A stretch of DNA of 21,777 nucleotides, taken from positions 1 through 21,777 of the forward strand of contig NZ_DBDF01000095.1 in NCBI RefSeq assembly GCF_002293435.1, read 5' to 3'. The notes under the pieces were generated by a model. The model was given only the letters and a program-made list of their open reading frames with translations. It made no database searches and had not been told where the DNA came from. Each line of letters begins with the position of its first letter. Position 1 is the stretch's first letter. A program made the translations under genes and the position numbers. This document shows positions 7,083-14,078 of this stretch, one piece after another. The DNA comes from Bacteroides sp. UBA939 (GTDB lineage Bacteria > Bacteroidota > Bacteroidia > Bacteroidales > Bacteroidaceae).

Positions 7083-7411
7083 AATTGAATGATAAACTGA
7101 AACAGAAAATCGACTCTTATTTTGCCAACATATCGGCAGATGAGTTATATGATACGCTTTCTAAGAAATATGGGTTCTTGGACGTTGAATCTGTTGATGA
7201 GTTTAATGATACTGGCGTAATCTATGAAGGACTGTATAATAACTGTAAAAGCATTGATTACAAGTTTCTTAAAAATCTACATATTGACAATGTGGAATAT
7301 TTGGATTATACAACTTATTACTATAAACAAGACATTGTGACCACTGGAGATTCTCTTAAGGAGTCTCTTGAATCACATGAAGATAATACTTCAATTCCTC
7401 TAGCAGCATAG
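7079..7411 (+). CDS. Putative antitoxin of the toxin-antitoxin-chaperone operon
   Basis: A 110-residue acidic protein with no family recognised from sequence alone. It lies between the ART-fold protein and the SecB-like chaperone, overlaps the former by ATGA and is 5 nt from the latter, so the three should be translated together. No HTH is seen. The N-terminal 35 residues look helical (KLNDKLKQKIDSYF, DELYDTLSKKYGF). The middle has an aromatic patch (VEYLDYTTYYYKQD, 72-85), and the acidic tail ends in NTSIPLAA. Exposed aromatic stretches are typical SecB clients, and a terminal LAA resembles the ssrA-type ClpXP degron. Both fit a labile antitoxin that depends on the chaperone. This role is an inference from gene order and end sequence. 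Confidence 0.55.
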   Translation: MKLNDKLKQKIDSYFANISADELYDTLSKKYGFLDVESVDEFNDTGVIYEGLYNNCKSIDYKFLKNLHIDNVEYLDYTTYYYKQDIVTTGDSLKESLESHEDNTSIPLAA

Positions 7412-7416
7412 ATAAA

Positions 7417-7812
7417 ATGAAATTGCAACTAAAAGAGTGGAAAGCTAAAGATATTTCTTTTAAAGTAAAAGAAAACGGAGAAGGATATGAGGAAGAGAAG
7501 AATTCTTTTGATTTATCTATGGGACATTTTTTCCCAAAAGATCAACCTAAAGAATTTGGTATTGGCCTTCGCGTTAATATTAACGACAACGAATTTGATT
7601 TAATTGTAGAGATGGTCTTCTCATTCAAGTTAGATCGAGAAGTTGACGACGAGTTTAAAGAATCTGATTTCATTAAGATAAATGCACCTGCAATAGCCTT
7701 TCCTTACTTACGTTCTTTTATCTCTAATTTGACTTTACAATCTGGTTTTCCACCAATCATATTGCCGTCGGTCAATTTTGTTCAATTGGCAAAAGAAAAA
7801 ACTTCCAAGTAG
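7417..7812 (+). CDS. SecB-like chaperone of a toxin-antitoxin-chaperone operon (CmdC-like)
   Basis: A 131-residue protein whose C-terminal part (about 89-121: INAPAIAFPYLRSFISNLTL followed by QSGFPPIILPSVNF) carries the SecB signature of a FPY.R..I...T...GFP...L..VNF motif. The N-terminal part forms the expected beta strands (EFGIGLRVNINDNEFDLIVEMVFSF). SecB is normally a tetrameric export chaperone of about 155 residues in Proteobacteria. Bacteroides do not depend on a classical secB, and solitary SecB-like proteins beside a toxin and antitoxin are known in TAC systems (HigBA-Rv1957 of Mycobacterium tuberculosis, CmdTAC of E. coli). It is therefore likely to fold or protect the 110-residue protein. 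It is the last gene of the operon and is followed by a perfect inverted repeat. Confidence 0.78.
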   Translation: MKLQLKEWKAKDISFKVKENGEGYEEEKNSFDLSMGHFFPKDQPKEFGIGLRVNINDNEFDLIVEMVFSFKLDREVDDEFKESDFIKINAPAIAFPYLRSFISNLTLQSGFPPIILPSVNFVQLAKEKTSK

Positions 7813-7820
7813 ATATTATT

Positions 7821-7882
7821 GAATTATGAATTATGAATGGTTATGCAGGGTGGGTGCGCAGCTCATTCATAATTCATAATTC
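7821..7882. terminator. Perfect 19-bp AT-rich inverted repeat between convergent genes
   Basis: Arms 7821-7839 and 7864-7882 are exact reverse complements (GAATTATGAATTATGAATG type) around a 24-nt GC-richer loop containing GGGTGCGCAGC. It lies 8 nt past the SecB-like gene and 5 nt from the stop codon of the convergent lipoprotein gene, so it may terminate both transcripts, although no classic T-run follows. It belongs to the same repeat family as 4077-4190. Confidence 0.6.
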
Positions 7883-7887
7883 AAAAT

Positions 7888-8514
7888 TCATCTCGAAAGC
7901 CCAAGATGATACATCCCCTTGCCTGACTCAAAGTTATAGCTCCCTTCAAGAACCACCTGCACCTTCACCAGTTGATTATCCCGGTCGCTTACACGGAAAT
8001 AAAGGTAAGCAGTGGAGTTGAACACACTTTCGCCGTCGGCGGTTGTTGACAGAGAAACACCGTATCCTTCCCAGCCGAACAAACTCGTAGAAGAAGAATA
8101 CGTAGTACCCACATAATATACACTACCCTTGTCGATATTGAAATTCAGTGCGACAGACAAATCAAATTGTCCTACGAAAGCTCCGTTATTCGTCTGGGCG
8201 CGGTATCCGGCGTTCATCTTCACCGTTTCCCTGTCACTGCCGTTGCTGTAAAACCCTTCGGAGATTTCCAACTCACACTCACGGGCAGTATTCCCGCTCC
8301 GGCGAAGCGCTTCCAGTACACTTCCCATTTCCTCTGTGGTAACAGAAGGCACATCACTAATATCCTTGCTTGGAGTTGCCATTTGAATGCCATACGTAGA
8401 TACCATCGATTCAAAACTGGAAGCATTGTTATCAAAATCATCGTTTTCCGTGTTGGAACATGCGGCAAAAGTCAGTGCCAATATACTTGCGAAAAAGAAT
8501 TTTATAGGTTTCAT
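7888..8514 (-). CDS. Uncharacterised lipoprotein
   Basis: A 208-residue exported lipoprotein of unknown function. It begins MKPIKFFFASILALTFAAC, a short signal peptide with lipobox F-A-A-C and C19 as the lipidated residue. It continues with an N/D-rich tether (SNTENDDFDNN), a small helical segment (TEEMGSVLEALRRSG) and an extended beta-rich region with many Y, S and T residues. The start at 8514 is preferred over the upstream ATG at 8523 because it gives a compact signal peptide. It is convergent with the three-gene operon and divergent from the pilus locus, so it appears to be a single-gene unit. No similarity to the fimbrillins was noticed. Confidence 0.75.
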   Translation of the reverse strand: MKPIKFFFASILALTFAACSNTENDDFDNNASSFESMVSTYGIQMATPSKDISDVPSVTTEEMGSVLEALRRSGNTARECELEISEGFYSNGSDRETVKMNAGYRAQTNNGAFVGQFDLSVALNFNIDKGSVYYVGTTYSSSTSLFGWEGYGVSLSTTADGESVFNSTAYLYFRVSDRDNQLVKVQVVLEGSYNFESGKGMYHLGLSR

Positions 8515-8523
8515 GCCAATCAT

Positions 8524-8904
8524 TTATATCATTTATTGTTTAGGTTTAGACTTATTCGGGAAGTTACCATCAGTTTTTTAGCTACTTTAACTATTTTAGC
8601 CGCTTACGAAGCGATAACTTCTTTTTTCCTCTATATATACCAAATACGTGGCGTTTTGTTCACCGTGAAAGATCATTTTAAGGGAAAAATGAATGAATTA
8701 CCACTATTTAATGAATGAAACACGGTTTAAACAAGCGAAAAACCAACTTATACAAGTTTTAAAAAACACATGCGGGGTGAATAATTCACAGCCTCCGGCT
8801 TATTAAATACCACTGAAAAAGCGGAAAAAATAGAAGAATTTACCATTTAGCATATATTCTCTATATATATACATTTGCAGCCGAAAACAATATTTGTCGT
8901 ACCA
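8524..8904. other. Divergent intergenic region (lipoprotein gene / pilus locus)
   Basis: An AT-rich stretch of about 380 nt. It contains the pilus promoter box at 8870-8877 and a small CGCTT-ACG-AAGCG hairpin (8601-8613). No small gene with a credible start and family was seen. No clear minus-strand promoter for the lipoprotein gene could be picked out. No inverted repeats flanking the promoter were found, so there is no sign of an invertible switch here. Confidence 0.6.
8870..8877 (+). promoter_or_regulatory. -7 box of the pilus locus
   Basis: TACATTTG matches TAnnTTTG and lies 27 nt before the ATG at 8905, which gives a leader of about 20 nt. The upstream element is weak: TTTAG about 20 nt before it, where TTTG would be expected. 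Confidence 0.6.
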
Positions 8905-9474
8905 ATGAAAAAGAAAAGAATCTTATCCCTATGCATGGGTTTGTTTTTCTCTACCTTATTATATAGCCAGATGGTGGGCATCAAAACCAATGTCGTTATG
9001 GATGCGCTACGAATCATCAATGTTGGAGCTGAAATCGGTTTAAGCAAGAAAATGACTTTGGATTTGTATGCTAATTACAATCCATGGGAATACAAGGAAC
9101 TCCAGATGATGAAGATGCTTGCCCTCCAGCCCGAACTGCGCTATTGGTTCTGCGACAGATTCAACGGTCATTTTGTGGGAGCGCACATTCATGGAGGGGT
9201 ATATCAGGCTGCCGGCATTGATATGCCCTTTGGCATTTGGCCCGACCTGAAAGACCACCGCTTCAAAGGTCACTTCTATGGTATGGGTGTTTCCTACGGT
9301 TATCAATGGATTCTGAGCAAGCGCTGGAATCTGGAAGGAAACATCGGATTCGGTTATGCGCGTGTCAAGTACGAACAGTTCGAGTGCAAGACCTGCGGCG
9401 ACAAAGTAGGCGAGGGGCATAAAAACTACGTAGGCCCCACGAAAGCCGCTCTCAGTTTAATCTATGTATTTTAA
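8905..9474 (+). CDS. DUF3575-type outer-membrane protein of a pilus locus
   Basis: A 189-residue exported protein. A signal peptide (MKKKRILSLCMGLFFSTLLYSQ) is followed by GIKTNVVMDALRIINVGAEI, GLSKKMTLDLYANYNPWEY and alternating short hydrophobic strands with glycine and aromatic residues (GVSYGYQWILSKRWNLEGNI, ending ALSLIYVF). This is the small outer-membrane beta-barrel look of DUF3575 proteins, which are commonly encoded directly before DUF3868 and fimbrillin genes in Bacteroidales. The ATG at 8905 is chosen over an in-frame TTG at 8875 because the TTG lies inside the -7 promoter box. It is the first gene of the plus-strand locus, with 16 nt to the next start. It may act in assembly or anchoring of the pilus, which is not proven. 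Confidence 0.8.
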   Translation: MKKKRILSLCMGLFFSTLLYSQMVGIKTNVVMDALRIINVGAEIGLSKKMTLDLYANYNPWEYKELQMMKMLALQPELRYWFCDRFNGHFVGAHIHGGVYQAAGIDMPFGIWPDLKDHRFKGHFYGMGVSYGYQWILSKRWNLEGNIGFGYARVKYEQFECKTCGDKVGEGHKNYVGPTKAALSLIYVF

Positions 9475-9490
9475 AAGCAAACAAAACAAT

Positions 9491-10957
9491 ATGAAAAAGA
9501 TAATATGTATCTTCTTCGGCCTGCTGCTTGTACTGGGTGCGAAAGCGCAGACGCTTTACAACAACCAGGTACGTATAGAGAAGCAATCTGTCACGCGCAA
9601 TGAAGATACCAACCTATTGAGCATCGACATGGACATTGTGATGCAGGAAAACCTCGACCTGACATCCAACCATGTTGCTATGCTCATCCCTTTCCTCGAA
9701 GCCAACGGACGCACCAAAGTACTGCCCCCCATCGTGGTTTACGGACGCAAGCGCGAGATTGTGCACCAGCGCAACAATACCGATATGGTTCCCGAAGACG
9801 CCTACGTAGTCATGCGCCGCAAGCGCCACGAAGAGCAGACGGTGAATTACCGCCAACAATTCCCCTTCGAGGCATGGATGCGCAATGCCGCAGTGAAACT
9901 GAACATCGACGTATGCGGCTGCTGCGACCTGAAGGAAGAAGGCGCCCTGCTCAGCACCGGTGAAGAAATCACCCGGATGGACTTTGCACAAGTCAAGATC
10001 AACCCCGTTGTATCTTATATCGTGCCGCAGGCGGAAGCCGTGAAGCGCCGCGCCATAGAAGGGAACGCCTTCCTGGATTTCCCGGTCAACAAGATAATCA
10101 TCTACCCCACATACCGCAACAACACCATCGAACTGGCCAAGATACGCGCCAGTATCGACAGTGTGCGCAACGATGACAAGACCATAATCACCGGTATCAA
10201 GATTCACGGTTACGCCTCGCCCGAAGGCGGTTACGCCAACAACACCCGCTTGGCAAAGGGCCGTACGCAATCGTTGGTGGACTATGTGACCAGTTACTAT
10301 AAATTCGACCGTAGCCTGATAACTTCCGATCACACCCCCGAAGACTGGGCGGGCTTCCGCAAATACATCGTGGATTCTTCCTTTGAGAAGAAAGACGCAA
10401 TCCTGAAACTGATGGATGACACCGGTCTGAATCTTGACAAGAAGGAACGCCAGATAGCCCAAATGGTTGGGCCGGCAGTGTATCGCAAGATACTGGACGA
10501 CTGCTACCCGGCTCTGCGTCACTCCGATTACACTATTAACTATACGGTGCGCGGGTTCACGGTAGAAGAATCCAAAGACCTCCTCAAGAAATCTCCGCAC
10601 TTGCTCAGTTTGCAGGAAATGTACCGGATAGCCGAAACCTACCAACCGGGAAGCGAAGAGTTTAACGAGGTGTTCCGGATAGCTGTCGATACTTTCTCCA
10701 ATGATCCTATTGCCAACCTCAATGCCGCAGCCATGGAAATAGAGAAAGGCGACCTGTCAACAGCCAAAGAATACCTTGCCAAAGCAGACCCGCAGGCAGG
10801 CGAAACCCTGAACAACCTCGGAGTCATTGCCCTGACGGAAGGCGACCTGGATGCTGCCGAAAGATATTTCAATGCCGCAAAAGCCGCCGGACTGACGACG
10901 CAGCCTGATGCGAATCTGAGGGAGTTAAAGAAGAAAAGGGTATATCCCGTGGATTAA
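9491..10957 (+). CDS. DUF3868 / OmpA-like pilus-associated protein
   Basis: A 488-residue exported protein. The signal peptide ends in GAKAQ. It is followed by an N-terminal DUF3868 domain (about 20-150: LYNNQVRIEKQSVTRNEDTN, DIVMQENLDLTSNHVAMLIP, VYGRKREIVHQRN, then a CGCC motif near 140). An OmpA-C-like peptidoglycan-binding domain follows (about 200-340, with IHGYASPEGGYANNTRLAKG and R..SLVDYV). The C-terminus is TPR-like (about 400-480, NLNAAAMEIEKGDLSTAKEY, LGVIALTEGDLDAAERYF). In pilus loci such proteins probably link the outer-membrane apparatus to the cell wall. The ATG at 9491 is preferred over 9464, which would overlap the upstream gene and precede the signal peptide. The G+C content is clearly higher than that of the pilin genes downstream (65% in 9901-9960). 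Confidence 0.85.
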   Translation: MKKIICIFFGLLLVLGAKAQTLYNNQVRIEKQSVTRNEDTNLLSIDMDIVMQENLDLTSNHVAMLIPFLEANGRTKVLPPIVVYGRKREIVHQRNNTDMVPEDAYVVMRRKRHEEQTVNYRQQFPFEAWMRNAAVKLNIDVCGCCDLKEEGALLSTGEEITRMDFAQVKINPVVSYIVPQAEAVKRRAIEGNAFLDFPVNKIIIYPTYRNNTIELAKIRASIDSVRNDDKTIITGIKIHGYASPEGGYANNTRLAKGRTQSLVDYVTSYYKFDRSLITSDHTPEDWAGFRKYIVDSSFEKKDAILKLMDDTGLNLDKKERQIAQMVGPAVYRKILDDCYPALRHSDYTINYTVRGFTVEESKDLLKKSPHLLSLQEMYRIAETYQPGSEEFNEVFRIAVDTFSNDPIANLNAAAMEIEKGDLSTAKEYLAKADPQAGETLNNLGVIALTEGDLDAAERYFNAAKAAGLTTQPDANLRELKKKRVYPVD

Positions 10958-10974
10958 ACAAGTAGAATGATATG

Positions 10975-11070
10975 CAGACTATCCGTTGTTTAAGGGATGT
11001 ACAGATTATCCGTCGTTTAAGGGATACACAGTATTCGTCGTTTAAGGGATGCACAGACTATTCGTCATCC
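10975..11070. repeat. Tandem 27-bp repeats upstream of the shaft pilin gene
   Basis: There are three full copies and one partial copy of CAG-ATTATCCGTCGTTTAAGGGAT-type units (10975-11001, 11002-11028, 11029-11053 with a 2-nt deletion, and 11054-11070 truncated). They are followed by TCCTGATCGCAGTCGAAGGA, a word resembling a dispersed Bacteroidetes repeat. The array lies in the 243-nt gap before the Mfa1-type gene, so copy-number change could alter its expression. Confidence 0.75.
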
Positions 11071-11200
11071 TGATCGCAGTCGAAGGATCTCTTCTCCTGC
11101 GTTTATACAGAGTGATAAATACCAACGTCGATAACATACAATATTTCAGTGATTATATATACTAAATTTTATGAACAATTTTTTAATTAAAAAACAAATG

Positions 11201-12715
11201 AGAAAGAACATTTTTTGTGCCGCATTGGCACTGATTGGTTTGGCTTCATGTAATAATGAAGCAGATCTCGTGTCTCCTGATCCGTCAGGTGAGACAGTTT
11301 ACATGCAAGTGGCGGTTAGTTTACCGTCCAGTGGGCAGACAAGAACTACTAGTCCTTCATCTACTACTGAAATCGGAAAGGATGTTGAGAACAAAGTAAG
11401 CTCTCTGACGGTGTATCTTGTTAATACATCCACAAATGTTATGTCATCACCGATTCCTGCAAGCACCTCCGGATTGCAAGCAAACGGGTACTACACTACA
11501 AATCCGTTTCCCACTACAGCCCTAACAAAAGGTGATACATACAAAGTTTATGTGGTGGTGAACGAAGGTACGACAATTACTGGAGTGAATGATGGCAAAA
11601 CGGTGTCGGATATCAACTTTAAGAGTACTGGTTCTATAGCAGAAGCTGATAAATTTATGATGACTGGTGTGGGTTCTGGAACTGTGACAGTCGATCGAGA
11701 ACTGCCAACATACACCAAAGATAATCCTTTCGATGCGGGTTTGGTTAAGGTTGAACGTGCGGTTGCACGTTTTGACTACAAGCAAGGTGTAGTAGATGAC
11801 GCGCACAATGTGGATGCTGCTACGATTACCATTAAGAGCGTTGCATTGATCAATGTCAGCAACTCTTTCTATTACTTCAAACGAGTTTCGGACGACGGAA
11901 GAATGGACGGTCTAAATATGGCAATCGGTGGAGCCGAGACAGCTACCAACTATGTTATTGATCATAACTGGGATACCAAAACTACTTCAGGAACCTATTT
12001 CTTGAATTACATGACTGGGGCATTACCCTACGGTGGTGCAACTTACACCGAACTTGTGTCGTTGAGTGACGAAGATAACACATGGGAAGGAGGCGAAGCA
12101 AGCTTGGACAAAGGCGGATACAAAATTTGGACATACTGTACGGAAAATACGATTGCAGCACCTACTTCCAAGCAGATCAATGGTCTTTCAACAGGTGTTG
12201 TATTCAAGGCTCAGATAACGGGCGGAGCTTTCAATGCAGCCGATGATGGAGACAAAGTGTATATTCTCCATAACAAAGTTGTCGGCGATTGGACAGCTGT
12301 TCTGGCAAGTGCCGATACAGATGTAAAAAATGCAATAGCAGGACTTGATCCAGACGAGACTAAAAATACTCCTGCTACTCTTCAAAATGCAGGATTCACC
12401 CGCTACACTGCGGATGCTAGTGGTAACTATTATGCTTATTACATCTATTGGAATCAGCATAACAACAATGGCAATCCGGATGCAATGGGCGCTATGGAAT
12501 TTGCCGTTGTGCGTAATAACGTGTATAAGCTCTCTGTAACAGAGATTACCAAGTTCGGCCATCCGAACGATCCAATTAATCCGGATCCAACAGATCCCGA
12601 TCCTGATCCAGAATATCCAGTTCCAACAGATCCAGATGAAGATGAAAACATTTACATGAAAGTAAAAGTTGAAATTCTACCTTGGACCGTACGTGTAAAC
12701 GACATTCAATTCTAA
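11201..12715 (+). CDS. Mfa1-type fimbria major (shaft) subunit
   Basis: A 504-residue type V pilin. The lipoprotein signal peptide ends in GLASC (C17). A Q-T-R-T site at R48 is the likely protease cleavage point that exposes the mature pilin. The N-terminal FimA-like beta-sandwich follows (VENKVSSLTVYLVN, KGDTYKVYVVVNEG, MMTGVGSGTVTV, VKVERAVARFDY). The C-terminal part looks like the fimbrillin C-terminal domain of the Mfa1 family (YYAYYIYWNQHNNN, MGAMEFAVVRNNVYKLSV) and ends in a hydrophobic strand, EILPWTVRVNDIQF, suited to donor strand exchange. A D/P-rich linker (PDPTDPDPDPEYPVPTDPDE) precedes that strand. The in-frame ATG at 11171 is an alternative start adding ten residues; 11201 gives the more compact signal peptide and an A-rich upstream region. 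It is followed by a palindromic element before the anchor gene. Confidence 0.85.
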   Translation, partial: RKNIFCAALALIGLASCNNEADLVSPDPSGETVYMQVAVSLPSSGQTRTTSPSSTTEIGKDVENKVSSLTVYLVNTSTNVMSSPIPASTSGLQANGYYTTNPFPTTALTKGDTYKVYVVVNEGTTITGVNDGKTVSDINFKSTGSIAEADKFMMTGVGSGTVTVDRELPTYTKDNPFDAGLVKVERAVARFDYKQGVVDDAHNVDAATITIKSVALINVSNSFYYFKRVSDDGRMDGLNMAIGGAETATNYVIDHNWDTKTTSGTYFLNYMTGALPYGGATYTELVSLSDEDNTWEGGEASLDKGGYKIWTYCTENTIAAPTSKQINGLSTGVVFKAQITGGAFNAADDGDKVYILHNKVVGDWTAVLASADTDVKNAIAGLDPDETKNTPATLQNAGFTRYTADASGNYYAYYIYWNQHNNNGNPDAMGAMEFAVVRNNVYKLSVTEITKFGHPNDPINPDPTDPDPDPEYPVPTDPDEDENIYMKVKVEILPWTVRVNDIQF

Positions 12716-12731
12716 ATAGCAACAACTCTCT

Positions 12732-12882
12732 GAGAGTGTGTCAACACTAAGGCATACTATCAAAAAGATATTTCTCATCCGCAGATGATGCGGATAACAC
12801 AGATTTAGGTTTAAAATAAATCCGCGTAATCTGTGTTATCTGCGGATGAAAGATAGTACATACCATCTTTTGATGCACCCTC
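12732..12882. mobile_element. Palindromic MITE-like element between shaft and anchor genes
   Basis: An imperfect palindrome of about 150 nt. The outer ends are GAGAGTGTGTCAA (12732-12744) and TTGATGCACCCTC (12870-12882). Inner arms are TCATCCGCA/TGCGGATGA (12775-12783, 12841-12849) and a perfect 13-bp pair (12793-12805, 12828-12840). The centre, with AATCCGCGTAATCTGTG, resembles a dispersed bacterial intergenic repeat. A TCTTTTTT tract follows at once (12881-12888), so the folded RNA could act as a leaky terminator. There is no coding capacity. The rest of 12883-12998 is A-rich leader with a 15-nt direct repeat (12945-12959, 12966-12979). Confidence 0.65.
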
Positions 12883-12998
12883 TTTTTTAAAACATTCACT
12901 GAAATAATAAGAAACGGACTTCCGCATAAGAAGTCTCAAAACCAATACGTTTTTTCAGATAAGACATACGTTTCTCAGAAGCATTAACAACAAAAAGA

Positions 12999-14066
12999 AT
13001 GAAACGAATATTCACTTATATACGAAAACAAGCAAACCGGATACTTCTTATCACCATATTGGGTGGTACAATGGCATCATGCGATACTGTCCTCAATTTT
13101 GACGAAGGCGATTGTACCATCGAATATTATGTTAAGTTCATATACGATCATAATATGGACTGGGAAGACTATTTTGCTCGCGACGTGAAAACCGTAACAT
13201 TATATGCGTTTGATGCGAATGGAAACCTGGCATATCAGAAAACAGAAGAAGGAGAAATGCTGGCGGATGGAAGTTATGCCATGAAAGTGGAGTTGGACGA
13301 CCTGCAATACCGCTTTATTGCCTGGGCAGGACTGGACGACCAGTCTTTCGGGTATCCCCAGCTGACGCCCGGCGTATCTAAAATAGACGACCTGAAAGTA
13401 ATAGCTTTTCGCAAAACCGTGACACGCGCCGAAGGCGAAGAAGACATGTACATCGTGGAAGATGTCTTGTCGCCCCTTTGGCACGGAGAAGTGACGCCCA
13501 TCGTTGAAACCCGGAGCACCACCGGCACCGCCAAGCGCGAATACATAACAATTCCACTCATTAAAAATACAAATACGATTCGTGTAAACGTTGTTCAGAG
13601 AACAGCATCAGCAACCAGAGCCATCACCGGAAGCACATTCAGCTATGCCATCTACGACGACAACGGCCACATGAATTATGACAATACCCTGCTCGACGAC
13701 AACCTGCTCACCTATTTGCCTTATAGCCCCCCGCAAGAGGGTAATATCCTCACTACATCCTATCCGGATGGCAGACCGGGAGTGACGGCAAATCTGAGCG
13801 TGGCGCGTCTGCTTACCACCCAAGCCCCGCGGATAAGCATAAAGAATTCGGCGGGCGAAGAGCAGTTTCCGGATCAGTTGGACTTGATTCCCTGTATCTG
13901 GGAGGTGTGGAACGAACACTATCGTAACCGGATGAGCTTTCAGGAATACTTAGACAGAGAAGATGAATTTGAAGTTGACTTCTTCGTTGATGAAAACCTC
14001 TCCATGATTACCACTGTGATTGAAATAAACGGATGGATAGTCCGTCTCAATACGATTGATTTTTAA
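12999..14066 (+). CDS. Mfa2/FimB-type fimbrial anchor subunit
   Basis: A 355-residue lipoprotein (lipobox M-A-S-C, C28) with the start of the Mfa2/FimB family: DTVLNFDEGDCTIEYYVKFI, YDHNMDWEDYF, VKTVTLYAFDANGNLAYQK and the ELDDLQYRFIAWAGL segment. In Porphyromonas gingivalis, Mfa2 and FimB stay lipidated in the outer membrane, cap the base of the fibre and limit its length. The early Thr-Arg cleavage motif of the shaft and accessory subunits is not present at the equivalent place, as expected for an anchor that is not trimmed. It does have TRAEG further in (near residue 145). The C-terminus, EINGWIVRLNTIDF, resembles the pilin end strands. It is the first gene after the palindromic element and is followed by the next gene after 12 nt. 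Confidence 0.87.
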   Translation: MKRIFTYIRKQANRILLITILGGTMASCDTVLNFDEGDCTIEYYVKFIYDHNMDWEDYFARDVKTVTLYAFDANGNLAYQKTEEGEMLADGSYAMKVELDDLQYRFIAWAGLDDQSFGYPQLTPGVSKIDDLKVIAFRKTVTRAEGEEDMYIVEDVLSPLWHGEVTPIVETRSTTGTAKREYITIPLIKNTNTIRVNVVQRTASATRAITGSTFSYAIYDDNGHMNYDNTLLDDNLLTYLPYSPPQEGNILTTSYPDGRPGVTANLSVARLLTTQAPRISIKNSAGEEQFPDQLDLIPCIWEVWNEHYRNRMSFQEYLDREDEFEVDFFVDENLSMITTVIEINGWIVRLNTIDF

Positions 14067-14078
14067 AGAAGCTGAATA

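Noticed and set aside
8167..8718. Plus-strand open frame of 183 codons over the lipoprotein gene
   Set aside because: It is antisense to a gene with a clear signal peptide and lipobox, and the product has no coherent features.
8875..8904. TTG start giving ten extra residues to the DUF3575 protein
   Set aside because: The TTG is part of the -7 promoter box, and the signal peptide begins at the ATG at 8905.
9614..10645. Long open frame (343 codons) on the minus strand
   Set aside because: It lies wholly inside the DUF3868 gene, whose domains are clear, and its translation shows no recognisable family. It is a shadow of a G+C-rich gene.
11071..11200. Invertible promoter in front of the shaft pilin gene, as in some Bacteroides surface loci
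   Set aside because: No pair of matching inverted repeats flanking a TAnnTTTG promoter was found in this stretch.
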